Shown here: positions 11,679-21,456 of the stretch, piece after piece
Layout of the letters: every line of letters starts with the position of its first letter
How positions within the stretch are numbered: the first letter of the stretch is position 1
NCBI RefSeq assembly: GCF_037976325.1
Contig: NZ_CP150265.1
Coordinates: 6,027,001-6,091,000, forward strand
Length of the DNA stretch: 64,000 nucleotides
Source of the DNA: Paenibacillus sp. FSL K6-3182
Lineage (GTDB): Bacteria; Bacillota; Bacilli; Paenibacillales; Paenibacillaceae
Reading direction: 5' to 3'
Program-made: the position numbers and the translations under genes
Notes under the pieces: generated by a model
Told to the model about the DNA's origin: nothing
The model's database searches: none
The model's input: only the letters and a program-made list of their open reading frames with translations

Positions 11679-12443
11679 CTAGTGGTGCTTAGCTTTATAA
11701 TCCTTTGGCGTTTCACCGACCATTTTCTTAAAAAGCTTGTTAAAGTAAACAGGATCACTATAGCCGACCAGCTGTGATATTTCGTAATTTTTCAAATTTG
11801 GATGATCGCTCAAAAACTGCTTTGCCTTCTCTATTCGAATGTCGATCAAATAGTCTGTCAGCGTCATGCCCGTCTCCTGCTTAAATAAGCGGCTCAAATA
11901 ATTGGCGCTCATGCCGACGGTGTCAGCGATACGCTCCATTTCGAAGTTTTTGCCGTATTCTTGCTCCAAAATCGTTTTCATTTGCTCAATAACATGATGC
12001 TCTTTTTCCTTCGAGATCGTCTCTTGTGCTGGAGCAGATACCGTTGATTCCGATGTTTGCCCGTTTTCGCTGCGCTCCTGCTCAATCTTAACCAGTATGT
12101 CGTACAAGTTCGCCTTGTCCACCGGCTTGAGCAAATAATCCCGCACGCCCGAGCGAAGAGCCTTGCGCGCATATTCAAATTCACTAAATCCGCTGAGCAC
12201 AATCGTATCAATCGACTTATCGCGCAAGTGCTCAATAAGGCGCAAACCGTCCATCATCGGCATCTTTATATCGGTAATCAGCACATCCAGCTCGCCTTCA
12301 CTGAGCTTCGAAATTTGCGCCCAAGCGTCCATTCCGTTGCTGTAGGAGCCGATAACTTTGATGTCCAAATCCATTTTCGTTAATATTTTTTCTAGACCCA
12401 GCCTTATGAATTCTTCATCATCCGCGATCATAATGTTCAACAA
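11679..12443 (-). CDS. Compact response regulator, receiver plus AraC-type HTH (YesN-like)
   Basis: 254 residues: a receiver domain (1-120) with acidic ADDEE near the start and phospho-acceptor Asp58 in LITDIKMPMMDG, a short linker, and an AraC-type double helix-turn-helix (about 155-254, ending GYSDPVYFNKLFKKMVGETPKDYK). The start codon is TTG; the in-frame ATG at 12431 would remove part of the first strand. It sits directly downstream of a binding-protein/permease operon for which it is the obvious regulator. No histidine kinase gene is adjacent, which is unusual for this class. It is much shorter than the usual ~500-residue YesN proteins. Confidence 0.88.
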   Translation of the reverse strand: MLNIMIADDEEFIRLGLEKILTKMDLDIKVIGSYSNGMDAWAQISKLSEGELDVLITDIKMPMMDGLRLIEHLRDKSIDTIVLSGFSEFEYARKALRSGVRDYLLKPVDKANLYDILVKIEQERSENGQTSESTVSAPAQETISKEKEHHVIEQMKTILEQEYGKNFEMERIADTVGMSANYLSRLFKQETGMTLTDYLIDIRIEKAKQFLSDHPNLKNYEISQLVGYSDPVYFNKLFKKMVGETPKDYKAKHH

Positions 12444-12524
12444 TCCTGCTCGCTCCTCCCCGCGTGTTCCTCTTCTAGTTTGTGCTAAAATCGGTACATC
12501 TGCAATGAAAAGAAAGCGGACGGT

Positions 12525-13355
12525 TTATTTAACCGCACCGCTTGTCACACCCGCGAAAATATATTTTTGCAAGAACACATAAAGAATTGCGGTAGGAATC
12601 ATAATGATAAGAATGGCTGAGGATATCATTTGCCAGTCCCCGCTGTTGACCCCGAAGAAGCGCATGAGTGACGTTGATACGACGACATGTTCGGCCCTAG
12701 GCAGATACAGGAGCGGAATAAACATGTCATTATAGATGCTGATTGTTTTCAAAATAATGATTGTCGCTGTCGCTGGCGCAAGCAGCGGGAAGATGATGGA
12801 GCGGAAAATACGAATCAATGAAGCACCCTCGATCATCGCGCTTTCATCTAATTCATAAGGGATATTTCTAATGAATTGCAGATAAATGTAGATTTGCAAA
12901 ATATCTGCGCCTACATAGATTAGTACAGGTCCCATCAAATTATTCGTTAAGCCAAGCGCCTGAATCGTTTTGTAGTTGACGACTTGCGTTGTAATCGCTG
13001 GAATAATCGTGGCGAATAGGAACAAGCCGACTAGCGGTCCTTTAAATCTGAAATTGAAGCGCCCAACGGCATAACAGAACGCCGATCCGATTAATATGTT
13101 CAAAATTAGCGTGATCGCGATAATGAACAGCGTATTCCCGAACGCATGGAGCATATCCGCCTGCTTAAAGGCTTGCGCAAAGTTTTTAAAATAGAGAAAA
13201 CTGTCTGGCATGGAGATGGTCGATTTCGTGTGAAATTCATCCTTCGTCTTAAAAGCATTGACGACGATGATGTAAGGCGGGAACAAAATCGCAAACGCAG
13301 CCAATAGAAGGCTTAAATACTTGATTGTGTCCCAAAGCTTATTGGATTTATTCAT
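12525..13355 (-). CDS. Sugar ABC importer permease (MalG/CUT1 type)
   Basis: 276 residues with six predicted membrane helices. The cytoplasmic EAA loop DESAMIEGASLIRIFRSIIFPLLAP identifies it as a binding-protein-dependent permease of the MalG branch. It starts 3 bases after the partner permease, behind GGAAAGGGGGA. With 13359-14249 and the binding protein it should import an oligosaccharide. The divergent GH113/epimerase/GH130 operon points to beta-manno-oligosaccharides. No ATPase gene is present. Confidence 0.9.
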   Translation of the reverse strand: MNKSNKLWDTIKYLSLLLAAFAILFPPYIIVVNAFKTKDEFHTKSTISMPDSFLYFKNFAQAFKQADMLHAFGNTLFIIAITLILNILIGSAFCYAVGRFNFRFKGPLVGLFLFATIIPAITTQVVNYKTIQALGLTNNLMGPVLIYVGADILQIYIYLQFIRNIPYELDESAMIEGASLIRIFRSIIFPLLAPATATIIILKTISIYNDMFIPLLYLPRAEHVVVSTSLMRFFGVNSGDWQMISSAILIIMIPTAILYVFLQKYIFAGVTSGAVK

Positions 13356-13358
13356 CGA

Positions 13359-14249
13359 TTATTCCCCCTTTCCTTTCAACAAAAACCGCTGAATCGATAA
13401 TACAATGACAACAAAGAGTAACAAGACGACGCTCATTGCGGATGCCAAACCATAGTTGTTGAACTGAAAGGCGGTCTCAACAATTTTCATAACGAAGGTT
13501 TCACTCGATCCTGCCGGCCCGCCCTTGGTTAAAATATAAGGCAGATCAAACACCTCTAAAGCCCCGGTGACCGTTAGGAACAAATTGAGCTCGATAATTT
13601 TATAAATGTTCGGCAGCGTGATGCTAATAAATTTTTGCCAGCCGTTTGCCCCGTCAATCGATGCCGCTTCGTAAATATCACTTGGAATCGATTGAAGCGC
13701 CGCCAAATAAATGACCATATTGAAGCCCATAAAGCGCCAGAAGCCAATTGAAGCAAGAGTATAGTTTACAAACGATCCACTGCCGAGCCAGCTTGTTTTG
13801 GAGAGTGCATCAAAGCCGAGCTGTCCTAGCAAATAGTTTAATGATCCGTTTGTCGTATCGAATACGTAACCGAATAAGTATGCTACAGCAACGCCATTTA
13901 GGATGTACGGTAAAAAAAGCAGCAGCCTGAAAAAGTTTTTCCCCTTCAGCTTGCTGTTCAGCACCACTGCGAAATAAATCGCGGCGATATTTTGTACAAT
14001 TCCAACAGCGAAATAGGCAAAGTTATGTTTAAAGACACCAAAAATAGCTGGATTTGAAAATACTTCCTTGTAGTTCGACCAACCAATCCACGGTTTGTTT
14101 TGACTTAAGCCGTCCCAGCTCGTAAAGCTTAATCGAATGAGTTCCATTGCCGGATAATAGGCGAATGTCAGCAGCAGCAGCAGCGGCAATGCGACGAAGC
14201 CAATAATGACATAGTTCTTCTGTGTTTTAAAAGGCAATCTGCTAAACAT
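13359..14249 (-). CDS. Sugar ABC importer permease (MalF/CUT1 type)
   Basis: 296 residues with six membrane helices and the EAA loop YEAASIDGANGWQKFISITLPNI. It is the MalF-type partner of the next gene and lies downstream of the lipoprotein gene, separated by 86 bases containing a strong 9-bp hairpin. It would form the translocation pore of the mannan-oligosaccharide importer. Confidence 0.9.
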   Translation of the reverse strand: MFSRLPFKTQKNYVIIGFVALPLLLLLTFAYYPAMELIRLSFTSWDGLSQNKPWIGWSNYKEVFSNPAIFGVFKHNFAYFAVGIVQNIAAIYFAVVLNSKLKGKNFFRLLLFLPYILNGVAVAYLFGYVFDTTNGSLNYLLGQLGFDALSKTSWLGSGSFVNYTLASIGFWRFMGFNMVIYLAALQSIPSDIYEAASIDGANGWQKFISITLPNIYKIIELNLFLTVTGALEVFDLPYILTKGGPAGSSETFVMKIVETAFQFNNYGLASAMSVVLLLFVVIVLSIQRFLLKGKGE

Positions 14250-14288
14250 GAGACAACCCCATCCTCCCTGCGTCTATCTAATCGGAAG

Positions 14289-14328
14289 GTGCAGGATAGA
14301 CAACCGTTAAAGGTAATCCATCCTGCAC
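14289..14328 (-). other. Intercistronic hairpin between binding protein and permease genes
   Basis: GTGCAGGAT pairs perfectly with ATCCTGCAC across a 22-base loop. No T-run follows, so it is more likely an mRNA stability or processing element than a terminator. Similar hairpins separate malE from malF in other bacteria and favour excess binding protein. Confidence 0.55.
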
Positions 14329-14335
14329 GCAGCCC

Positions 14336-15649
14336 TTACAATCCTAAATCTTTTTTCGCTTTCGCCCACGCTGTGTTCACTTTATCCAATACCTTTTGCG
14401 GGTCTTTAGCTAATACGAATTCTTGTACAACTGCAGCTTGATCAAGCTGAGCTTTGTTTTGAATTTCTGTCGCTGCATCTACTGGTGCAGCTGGCTCGAA
14501 AAATTTAGGGGTAAAGCTGTTGAATTCCGAAAGCTGTGGAAGCTTCGATTCTTTGGCTTTCAAAGTTGGAATGAAACCTGCGAAATCATCATAACCGGAT
14601 TCTTCGATCATCCATTGTACGAATGCTTTGCCTGCTTCAACATTGCCGTTTTTGTTAACTGCATAGAAGAAATCCGGGTTAAGCGGTGCTTTCGCTTCGC
14701 CAGTGTTGTCGACCGGGAATGGGAAGAAGCCAATGTCCTCAGCAGGAGCGCCGTTTTCAATTACTTGGTTAATTACCCAGTTGCCAAGCAGATACATACC
14801 GAATTTGCCGGTTGCTACGTCTTTTTTCGATTGCTCCCAGTTCGTCGAGTTCACGTCTGTTTCTAGGAAACCTTTTGTGTACAGCTCACGAAGAATTCCC
14901 CATGATTTGCCGTAAGCATTGTCAAGCGTGTATGGTGTTTCGGATTCAGCACGTTTGTTTTGGTGATCAGAAGCTCCGCCGATTAGCGTTGGAATATCGT
15001 ATACCCAAGTATCAAGCGGCCATTTATCTTTGAAGTTTGATGCAAGCGGCACGATGCCTGCGTCTTTAAGCTTTTGCGATGCAGCTAGAAATTCGTCGTA
15101 TGTTTTTGGAAGAGCTGTAATGCCTGCTTTCTCGAATGCTTTCTTGTTGTATACGATACCGACTGTCGATCCGCCGGAAGATACGCCATACATTTTGCCT
15201 TCTTGCGCCTTCAAATCCTTGAAATGAATTTCACCTGAGAATGCAATGTCGTCAAGCGGAGCGAAATAATTAGGCAGCTCTGCGTTTGGAATGGTTGGTA
15301 CAAATACGACATCAGGGAAGTCTCCGGAAGCGATGCGGATTTTCAACGTTTTATCATAGTCCGTTATGGCTTCAAATTTTAGATCGACACCAGGGTATTT
15401 GTCTTCAAAACGTTTTTCGTAATCGACGTACTGTTTGTCAATCATGTCAGTACGGTTTGTTAAGAATACGACTTCACCTTTAATCGTTGATGTTTCTTCT
15501 GTTCCACCGTTTTCCGGTTTGTTTGTTGCGGTGTTATCCGTGCTCGGCTTGTTCGTAGGTGTATTCGTGCTTGCGTTATTCCCACCACATGCAGCTAACG
15601 ATGTTAGCATAACTACAGAAACAAGTGCTAACGAAATGACTTTTTTCAT
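14336..15649 (-). CDS. Sugar-binding lipoprotein of ABC importer (mannan locus)
   Basis: 437 residues: signal peptide with lipobox TSLAACGG, a Thr/Asn-rich linker of about 30 residues, then an extracellular solute-binding protein type 1 fold. Landmarks are DFPDVVFVPTIPNAELPNYFAPLDD, GGSTVGIVYNKKAFEKAGI, KFGMYLLGNWVINQVIENGAPAEDIGFFPFP. It should capture an oligosaccharide outside the membrane for the two following permeases. It is a clear paralogue of the binding protein at 36789-38078, with shared stretches such as LLGNWVINQV / LMGNWVINQV and EDIGFFPFP. The start follows GAGGGGGA. Transcribed divergently from the GH113 operon. Confidence 0.92.
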   Translation of the reverse strand: MKKVISLALVSVVMLTSLAACGGNNASTNTPTNKPSTDNTATNKPENGGTEETSTIKGEVVFLTNRTDMIDKQYVDYEKRFEDKYPGVDLKFEAITDYDKTLKIRIASGDFPDVVFVPTIPNAELPNYFAPLDDIAFSGEIHFKDLKAQEGKMYGVSSGGSTVGIVYNKKAFEKAGITALPKTYDEFLAASQKLKDAGIVPLASNFKDKWPLDTWVYDIPTLIGGASDHQNKRAESETPYTLDNAYGKSWGILRELYTKGFLETDVNSTNWEQSKKDVATGKFGMYLLGNWVINQVIENGAPAEDIGFFPFPVDNTGEAKAPLNPDFFYAVNKNGNVEAGKAFVQWMIEESGYDDFAGFIPTLKAKESKLPQLSEFNSFTPKFFEPAAPVDAATEIQNKAQLDQAAVVQEFVLAKDPQKVLDKVNTAWAKAKKDLGL

Positions 15650-15964
15650 TTTCTAAATCCCCCTCAGCTCGTTTTGATTCCGCTTACATGTCGATAATAC
15701 CTCATAAAATGTGGTTCTAAAATGGTTTAAAATATGATTTATAGTCTTCAACTGTCATTTTGTGAAAACGCTTTTTCACGCATATTCACTCATTATTGTG
15801 CATATACGTGCCGCTTTCCGTGTTATTAAATGAAGCAATTTTATGAAGTTGCCTGCTCTTCAAGAAAGGTATTGCAAACAAGACTAGAATCATGTTTACT
15901 TGTTATATAACAAAAATATTATTAGTAATAACAAAAATACCAAATATAAAGTGAGGGGAATCCA
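15650..15964. promoter_or_regulatory. Divergent control region of the mannan locus
   Basis: This 315-base region contains no gene. It holds a cre-like palindrome at 15763-15776 (TGAAAACGCTTTTT, 13 of 14 consensus positions; extended symmetry GTGAAAA...TTTTCAC). A candidate promoter TTTACT (15895-15900), 16 bases, TATTAT (15917-15922) reads toward the GH113 gene. CcpA control and activation by the response regulator at 11679-12443 are inferred from position. Confidence 0.5.
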
Positions 15965-16939
15965 ATGACAACGAAAGCAGCCTATATAGGCGGAATGACA
16001 TGGGGCTGGACAGGTATTCGAGGCACATGGACTGGCGAAAAAGCGGATCGTTCGATGGAATTAATGGCCGAGCGGTTAAGCGTGAACTGGACAGCTATTG
16101 CACTTGGCGCACTTCAAGATCATGCCCACTCCACCGAAATTAAGTTTCGCGAGGCGCCTACGGTTACCGATGAGGAAGTTCTTAGCGCCATTCACAAAGC
16201 GAAAGAACTAGGCCTTAACGTTTGTTTGAAGCCGGTCGTCAATTGTGCGGATGGCACATGGCGTGCTCATATTAATTTCTTTGATCTCGATGTGCCTTGC
16301 GAGCCAAAATGGTCTGACTGGTTCGCTTCTTATACCACATTCATTTTGCACTATGCCAAAATTGCCGAAGAAACAGGTTGCGAAATGTTTTGTGTTGGAT
16401 GCGAAATGGTTCAAACCGATCGCAGAGAAACGGAATGGCGTGAGCTCATCGCAGAAGTTCGCAAAGTTTATTCCGGCATCGTTACGTACAACTGTGACAA
16501 ATATCAAGAAGGCCAAATTAAATGGTGGGATGCTGTTGATGTCATTTCTTCCAGCGGCTACTACCCTATCGATGCTTGGGAAGAGCAGCTGAACCGAATT
16601 GAAAAGGTCGTATCCGAATACGACAAGCCTTTTTTCTTCATGGAAGCAGGCTGTCCTAGCCGCGAAGGCTCGCAGTATATTCCGAACGATTGGGGACTTG
16701 CAGGCGCGCCAAGCGAAGAGGTTCAGCGTCAGTTCTACGAGACGATGTTCTCCCATACGGACAAACGTGATTGGGTTGGCGGCTTTATGCTTTGGGATTG
16801 GCCAGCGAGACTATATGAAGAGGCCGATGCGAGTGCTAACGACGATTATTGTATGTATGGCAAGCAAGCAGAACAAACCGTTCGTCAATATTATGCAGCC
16901 AAAATAGCTGAATCGATTGACGGAGGTTTGGGCGAATGA
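15965..16939 (+). CDS. GH113 endo-beta-1,4-mannanase (cytoplasmic)
   Basis: 324 residues matching GH113, a clan-A TIM barrel. The acid/base Glu147 lies in FCVGCEM and the nucleophile Glu227 in [14 protein letters not shown], spaced 80 apart exactly as in the Alicyclobacillus enzyme AaManA. RGTWTG near the N-terminus and [13 protein letters not shown] are also typical. No signal peptide is visible, so it should cut imported manno-oligosaccharides inside the cell to mannobiose. The stop overlaps the start of the epimerase gene by 4 bases (ATGA), indicating translational coupling. The start ATG follows GTGAGGGG. Confidence 0.88.
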   Translation: MTTKAAYIGGMTWGWTGIRGTWTGEKADRSMELMAERLSVNWTAIALGALQDHAHSTEIKFREAPTVTDEEVLSAIHKAKELGLNVCLKPVVNCADGTWRAHINFFDLDVPCEPKWSDWFASYTTFILHYAKIAEETGCEMFCVGCEMVQTDRRETEWRELIAEVRKVYSGIVTYNCDKYQEGQIKWWDAVDVISSSGYYPIDAWEEQLNRIEKVVSEYDKPFFFMEAGCPSREGSQYIPNDWGLAGAPSEEVQRQFYETMFSHTDKRDWVGGFMLWDWPARLYEEADASANDDYCMYGKQAEQTVRQYYAAKIAESIDGGLGE

Positions 16940-18147
16940 ACGTAAATAACGAGCAGTGGCTGGCAAGCATCAAGCAGGAGCTGGAATCCAACATTCTCGG
17001 CTTTTGGATGAAACATACGATCGATGAGCAAAAAGGCGGTTTCTACGGCAATATCAGCAGAGATCTAACCGTTAACGATGAAGCTGGCAAAAGCCTGGTG
17101 CTTAATACACGTATTTTGTGGACCTTTGCCTCCGCTTATCGCATGACTGGCAATGAAGACTATCTTGAAATGGCTAACAGTGCCTATCAATATGTAAATA
17201 AATACTTTGTAGATCAAGAATACGGCGGATTATACTGGATGGTCGACGCAGCTGGCAGCCCAGCCGAAACGAAAAAGCAGGTATACGGTCAAGCCTTTGC
17301 TATTTATGCTTACTCCGAGTATTACCGTGCAACCGGAATTGAAGCTGCGCTTCAGCAAGCGATCTCACTATTTCATACGCTTGAGAAATATAGCTATGAT
17401 GAGCAATATAAAGGTTATTTTGAAGCTCTTACACGCGAGTGGCTGGAAACCGACGATAATAGCCTGAGTGAAAAGGATTTGAACGAGAAGAAATCCATGA
17501 ATACTCATCTCCACATCATGGAGGGTTATACGAACCTTTACCGGGTATGGAAGTCGGATGTGCTGCATGCCAAGCTGAGAGAACTAATCGAAATCACGAT
17601 TAAACATATTATTAATCCAGATAACGCGCACTTTATCCTTTTTTTCGATGAAAAATGGAACGGCAGATCCGAGCACATTTCTTACGGTCACGATATCGAG
17701 GGCAGCTGGCTGCTAGTCGAGGCGGCTGAGGTGCTTGGAGATGCAGCATTGCTGGCTGAAGCCAAAGCTATTGCTATTCGAATGGCAGAAGCGACACTGA
17801 ATGAAGGCGTTGACGAGGACGGCGGTCTTCTTAATGAGGCAGGTCCTGATGGGATCATCGATTCACACAAGGATTGGTGGCCGCAAGCAGAGGCTGTTGT
17901 TGGTTTCTATAATGCTTATCAAATGACGGGCGATGAGAAATACCTTGAGGCTGCCTTGAAATCTTGGCAGTTCATTGAAAATTTCATCGTCGACAAACAG
18001 TATGGCGAATGGCACTGGAGCGTAACTCGCGATGGAACTCCAAGCGATAATTTACAAAAGGTTAGCCCTTGGAAATGCCCGTATCATAATGGTCGTGCAT
18101 GCTTTGAAATGATCGAACGCTTGTCTGGTACAGCAACTTCACACTAA
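16936..18147 (+). CDS. Mannobiose/cellobiose 2-epimerase (AGE superfamily)
   Basis: 403 residues forming an (alpha/alpha)6 barrel of the N-acylglucosamine 2-epimerase superfamily. The cellobiose 2-epimerase subgroup is indicated by [10 protein letters not shown] (His191/193), YGHDIEGSW (His252) and [14 protein letters not shown] (His384), matching the catalytic histidines of that group. The enzyme converts the reducing-end mannose of beta-1,4-mannobiose to glucose, giving 4-O-beta-mannosyl-glucose. Placement between a mannanase and a GH130 phosphorylase makes mannobiose the likely physiological substrate. Cytoplasmic, second gene of the operon. Confidence 0.92.
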   Translation: MNVNNEQWLASIKQELESNILGFWMKHTIDEQKGGFYGNISRDLTVNDEAGKSLVLNTRILWTFASAYRMTGNEDYLEMANSAYQYVNKYFVDQEYGGLYWMVDAAGSPAETKKQVYGQAFAIYAYSEYYRATGIEAALQQAISLFHTLEKYSYDEQYKGYFEALTREWLETDDNSLSEKDLNEKKSMNTHLHIMEGYTNLYRVWKSDVLHAKLRELIEITIKHIINPDNAHFILFFDEKWNGRSEHISYGHDIEGSWLLVEAAEVLGDAALLAEAKAIAIRMAEATLNEGVDEDGGLLNEAGPDGIIDSHKDWWPQAEAVVGFYNAYQMTGDEKYLEAALKSWQFIENFIVDKQYGEWHWSVTRDGTPSDNLQKVSPWKCPYHNGRACFEMIERLSGTATSH

Positions 18148-18161
18148 TGGAGGTATATTCA

Positions 18162-19331
18162 ATGAGTAAATTTAATGAACGCAAGCAAATGCTAACGGAC
18201 CGTTATGAGGAGCTCGTACAGCGTAAAAACGAGCCTGCAGAAGTTAGCAACGGCGTTTTTGATCGTTACGTACACCCTGTTCTAACAGCAGAACATGCTC
18301 CGCTGATTTGGAAATATGATTTTAATCCTGAGACGAACCCTTATTTCATGGAGCGCCTCGGCGTTCATTGCGTATTCAATCCAGGCGCAATCTTCTTAAA
18401 TGGCAAATACCATCTCGTAGCACGCGTTGAAGGCAATGATCGCAAATCATTTTTTGCCATTGCAGAGAGTGACAGCCCCGTTGATGGTTTCCGCTTCTGG
18501 AACCACCCTATTTTGCTTCCAGAAACAAGCGATCCCGATATTAACGTCTATGATATGCGCCTCGTTCAACATGAGGACGGCTGGATTTATGGTCTGTTCT
18601 GCACAGAGAGAAAAGACCCTTCCGCTCCAAAAGGAGATCTGTCGAGCGCGATTGCACAATGCGGTATCGTAAGAACGAAGGATTTGAAGCAATGGGAGCG
18701 CCTTGCCGATCTAAAAACAGCGTCCAACCAACAGCGCAACGTCGTGCTTCACCCTGAATTTGTAGACGGAAAATACGCCTTCTATACTCGTCCACAGGAC
18801 GGCTTCATCGATACGGGTTCAGGCGGCGGCATTGGCTGGGGACTATCCGATACGATCGAGAACGCAGTTGTAGAGCGTGAGATCATTATTGATGAACGCC
18901 ATTATCATACAATCAAAGAAGTAAAAAACGGTCAAGGTCCCGCTCCAATTAAGACGGACAAAGGCTGGATTCATATTGCTCACGGCGTTCGCAACACTGC
19001 GGCTGGCTTGCGTTATGTACTTTATGCATTCCTATCCGACTTGCAGGAGCCTAACAAAGTAACGCATCGTCCAGGCGGCCACTTGCTTGCGCCAGAAGGC
19101 ATTGAACGTGTCGGCGACGTATCGAACGTAGCTTTCTGCAACGGTTTTATCGCACAAGATAACGGCAACGTCTATATTTACTACGCTTCCTCCGACACAC
19201 GCTGTCACGTTGCTGCAACTACCGTTGATCAACTGCTCGACTATTGCTTAAACACACCGGAAGATCCGCTTCGCTCCTTCGCATGTGTAGAGCAGCGCAT
19301 CGCTTTAATTGATCGCAACTTGCAGCTATAA
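18162..19331 (+). CDS. 4-O-beta-D-mannosyl-D-glucose phosphorylase (GH130_1)
   Basis: 389 residues of the GH130 five-bladed propeller family. The proposed proton-donor Asp falls at residue 131 (NVYDMRLV) when the ATG at 18162 is used, the same number as in the Bacteroides fragilis enzyme. [20 protein letters not shown] and [23 protein letters not shown] are further matches. An in-frame ATG exists at 18147, overlapping the upstream stop, but GGAGG at 18149-18153 places the true start at 18162. The reaction is phosphorolysis of mannosyl-glucose to mannose-1-phosphate and glucose, the last step of the pathway encoded here. Confidence 0.93.
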   Translation: MSKFNERKQMLTDRYEELVQRKNEPAEVSNGVFDRYVHPVLTAEHAPLIWKYDFNPETNPYFMERLGVHCVFNPGAIFLNGKYHLVARVEGNDRKSFFAIAESDSPVDGFRFWNHPILLPETSDPDINVYDMRLVQHEDGWIYGLFCTERKDPSAPKGDLSSAIAQCGIVRTKDLKQWERLADLKTASNQQRNVVLHPEFVDGKYAFYTRPQDGFIDTGSGGGIGWGLSDTIENAVVEREIIIDERHYHTIKEVKNGQGPAPIKTDKGWIHIAHGVRNTAAGLRYVLYAFLSDLQEPNKVTHRPGGHLLAPEGIERVGDVSNVAFCNGFIAQDNGNVYIYYASSDTRCHVAATTVDQLLDYCLNTPEDPLRSFACVEQRIALIDRNLQL

Positions 19332-19376
19332 TCCGCTTCACCAAGCAAGAAACTTTAAGTCTTTCCAGCCTAAAGG

Positions 19377-19422
19377 AAAGGGCTTCCCAGAGAGCATTTC
19401 TGCTTTTGAGAAGCCCTTTTTC
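19377..19422. terminator. Terminator between convergent GH130 and anti-sigma genes
   Basis: AAAGGGCTTC pairs with GAAGCCCTTT across a 22-base loop with T residues on the plus-strand side and A residues on the other, so it can work in both directions. Confidence 0.7.
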
Positions 19423-19441
19423 ATTTATTGTTTGATACAAA

Positions 19442-20761
19442 TTACTTTTTGATTTCCATAGGAATAGAGATGGTCTTATCGTAGGTTTTAATATAGGAAA
19501 ATCCGTTAAGCAGCAGCTGTGCCGGTTCCTCTTCCGTGTTAAAAGAAAACGTCTGCTCCCACAAGATGTTGCCATTTTTCAAATCCCACGGGCGTGATGA
19601 GGAAATGGATGAGACGGGAACTACACTATCACCCGATTGAACAGATAAGTTTTCCGTTTCCAAGATTGTAAATTGTTTTCTGGCGATAACAATATCATAA
19701 CCTGTATCGGTTTTTGTAACGCTGCGAATCCATAATTTCTCATTCCCAATTTTTATGGACAGATCTGATGGTGAAGCTAAGGAGATCGGTTCTTCTATTT
19801 TCTGATAGCCAGCAAAATTTTCAAGTACGAGCTCGATGGTTTCCAGCTTGTCTGTAGGCAGCACATCAAATTCAAGTTCAAATGCCGCCTTGCCCTTTTC
19901 ACCCGAATGATCCGACTGCATTCCCCATGATTTCACTTCTGTTCCATTTACATAAAGCTTTGTTATACCTGAGAACCTCGGGTATCCCCCATCATTCATT
20001 TCATAATGTCCCTTTACGATGGTAGAAGTAGGTGAAGCTGTGATGGCGTCATAGTGGACCAATCCCTCATCGACCGAAACGGATTTTGAGATATCCTCTT
20101 TAAGCATGCTTTTCATCGCTTTATTCGCTTCAAACTTGAAGGAGATTGGGTAAGATGCCCGTTCCCCATTTTCTAGCCACTCACTAAATGTAACGGTTAA
20201 AGTTCTAGAGAATGGACTAACCGGTTCAAATTTATAGATACCCTCGTACTGGGTCTCATCTTTGCTATAATTGCCGCTTCCTTCTTTGGGATCGGAATCC
20301 GTCAAGAACCCTTCCATTTGACCTACGTTATAACGTAGTGAACTATTGTCAGTAAATACAGAGCCTTCGGGTCTATCAATGCTATAATACATGAGCAAAG
20401 CGTTATCGTCAGCAATAACCCCGTTGATGGTAATGACAGTACCGTCCTCAAGCGTTTTGCTTTTGTTGACCGATTGTCCATAGCCTTGCTCCGCCACTTC
20501 AGAGAAGCTAAGAGAGTTCAGCTCGATTTTGTTAAACAACTTGCCTCCGTAATAAGCGAATGCAGGATATTGATAAGTTCCGACAATCAGAAGGAGTGCT
20601 GCAGCTGATGCTGCAACCCATGTCATCGCTCTATTTAGCTTTCTTTTCTTAGCAGGAACATGCTCAAGAGCATTTCGAAGCCTGTCCTCAAGTCCTGACG
20701 GTGCCTGCACGATATTCAAGGTCTGTCTGTGCTCCTGCAATCTCTCCTCGATCGTTTTCAT
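19442..20761 (-). CDS. DUF4179-domain anti-sigma factor-like membrane protein
   Basis: 439 residues: a cytoplasmic N-terminus (1-45) that would bind the sigma factor, one transmembrane helix (about 46-68, MTWVAASAAALLLIVGTYQY), then a large extracytoplasmic part with a DUF4179 domain (about 60-160, INGVIADDNALLMYYSID). No zinc-binding His/Cys motif of the ZAS type is visible. The start ATG follows GGAGGGG and lies 74 bases inside the 3' end of the sigma gene. Proteins of this layout usually hold an ECF sigma factor inactive until an envelope signal is sensed; the signal is unknown. Confidence 0.82.
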   Translation of the reverse strand: MKTIEERLQEHRQTLNIVQAPSGLEDRLRNALEHVPAKKRKLNRAMTWVAASAAALLLIVGTYQYPAFAYYGGKLFNKIELNSLSFSEVAEQGYGQSVNKSKTLEDGTVITINGVIADDNALLMYYSIDRPEGSVFTDNSSLRYNVGQMEGFLTDSDPKEGSGNYSKDETQYEGIYKFEPVSPFSRTLTVTFSEWLENGERASYPISFKFEANKAMKSMLKEDISKSVSVDEGLVHYDAITASPTSTIVKGHYEMNDGGYPRFSGITKLYVNGTEVKSWGMQSDHSGEKGKAAFELEFDVLPTDKLETIELVLENFAGYQKIEEPISLASPSDLSIKIGNEKLWIRSVTKTDTGYDIVIARKQFTILETENLSVQSGDSVVPVSSISSSRPWDLKNGNILWEQTFSFNTEEEPAQLLLNGFSYIKTYDKTISIPMEIKK

Positions 20762-21290
20762 TACGATCCCCTCCGATCATCGCTTTCAGTTTTTGCATGC
20801 CTTGCGAAATTCTTGATTTGATGGTTCCAATCGGTGAACAGGTCATGTCCGCAATCGTCTGATACGGAAGATCATGTACATAGCGAAGCTCGATAGCTTC
20901 CCGCTGCTGTGCGTTTAGATTCGAGAGCAGCACCTGCATGTTCATCTCAGACTCCGTGTTGCGGTAAGGGTTATCTTCAGTTAATCCAGCAAAAGATGAT
21001 TCACCCTCGTCTCCCAGTGGAACAAATCGTTCTTTTTGGCGGAGCAGTTTTTTGCAACGATTGACGAGAATGGTTTTGCTCCAGCTGTAGAAGGCTTCGC
21101 TCTTTTGCAATTGATCCAGCTTTTCATAAAGCGTAACAATCATGTCTGCCATGGCATCCATCGCGTCATGCTCATTTCTCAAATAGCTGTAGGCAAGACG
21201 ATAATAAGCGTCCTGATCGGCTATGATTAGTTGTAATAAAGCTTCTTTGTTGCCTTTTTGAGCTTGTTTGACAAGACGGCTTACATTCAT
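20688..21290 (-). CDS. ECF-type RNA polymerase sigma factor
   Basis: 200 residues with region 2 (DAYYRLAYSYLRNEHDAMDAMADMIVTLYEKL) and region 4 (LNAQQREAIELRYVHDLPYQTIADMTCSPIGTIKSRISQGMQKLK), the two domains of group IV sigma factors. The C-terminal 20 residues after MIGGDRNEN are probably a loose tail, since they coincide with the overlapping start of the anti-sigma gene. The long overlap implies coupled production of sigma and its regulator. Target promoters are unknown. Confidence 0.92.
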   Translation of the reverse strand: MNVSRLVKQAQKGNKEALLQLIIADQDAYYRLAYSYLRNEHDAMDAMADMIVTLYEKLDQLQKSEAFYSWSKTILVNRCKKLLRQKERFVPLGDEGESSFAGLTEDNPYRNTESEMNMQVLLSNLNAQQREAIELRYVHDLPYQTIADMTCSPIGTIKSRISQGMQKLKAMIGGDRNENDRGEIAGAQTDLEYRAGTVRT

Positions 21291-21456
21291 GTTCTCCCCC
21301 CTTTCATAGATAAGAGATCACAGAGGCTATTAAAGTTCATTTTGCGAAAAAAAATCTCAACTACCACGTCACTGCGATGTTATTAGAGGATGTTGACATC
21401 AACTAAACCTGCATAATAACATCCATATAAATCTAATTTTACGGAGGCTCGCTATT
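21291..21456. other. Upstream region of sigma gene and broken small gene
   Basis: Non-coding between the sigma factor start (minus strand) and the small plus-strand remnant. The sigma gene is preceded by GGGGGGAGAAC. I see no confident promoter. TGAACTTT on the minus strand (about 21335) is only a weak resemblance to an ECF -35 element. Confidence 0.4.

Noticed and set aside
15675..15688. Second cre box before the mannan binding-protein gene
   Set aside because: The minus-strand TGTAAGCGGAATCA misses two positions next to the essential central CG, so it is too weak to list.
16208..16756. 182-residue minus-strand frame
   Set aside because: Antisense to the GH113 gene, which has intact catalytic motifs; no independent signals.
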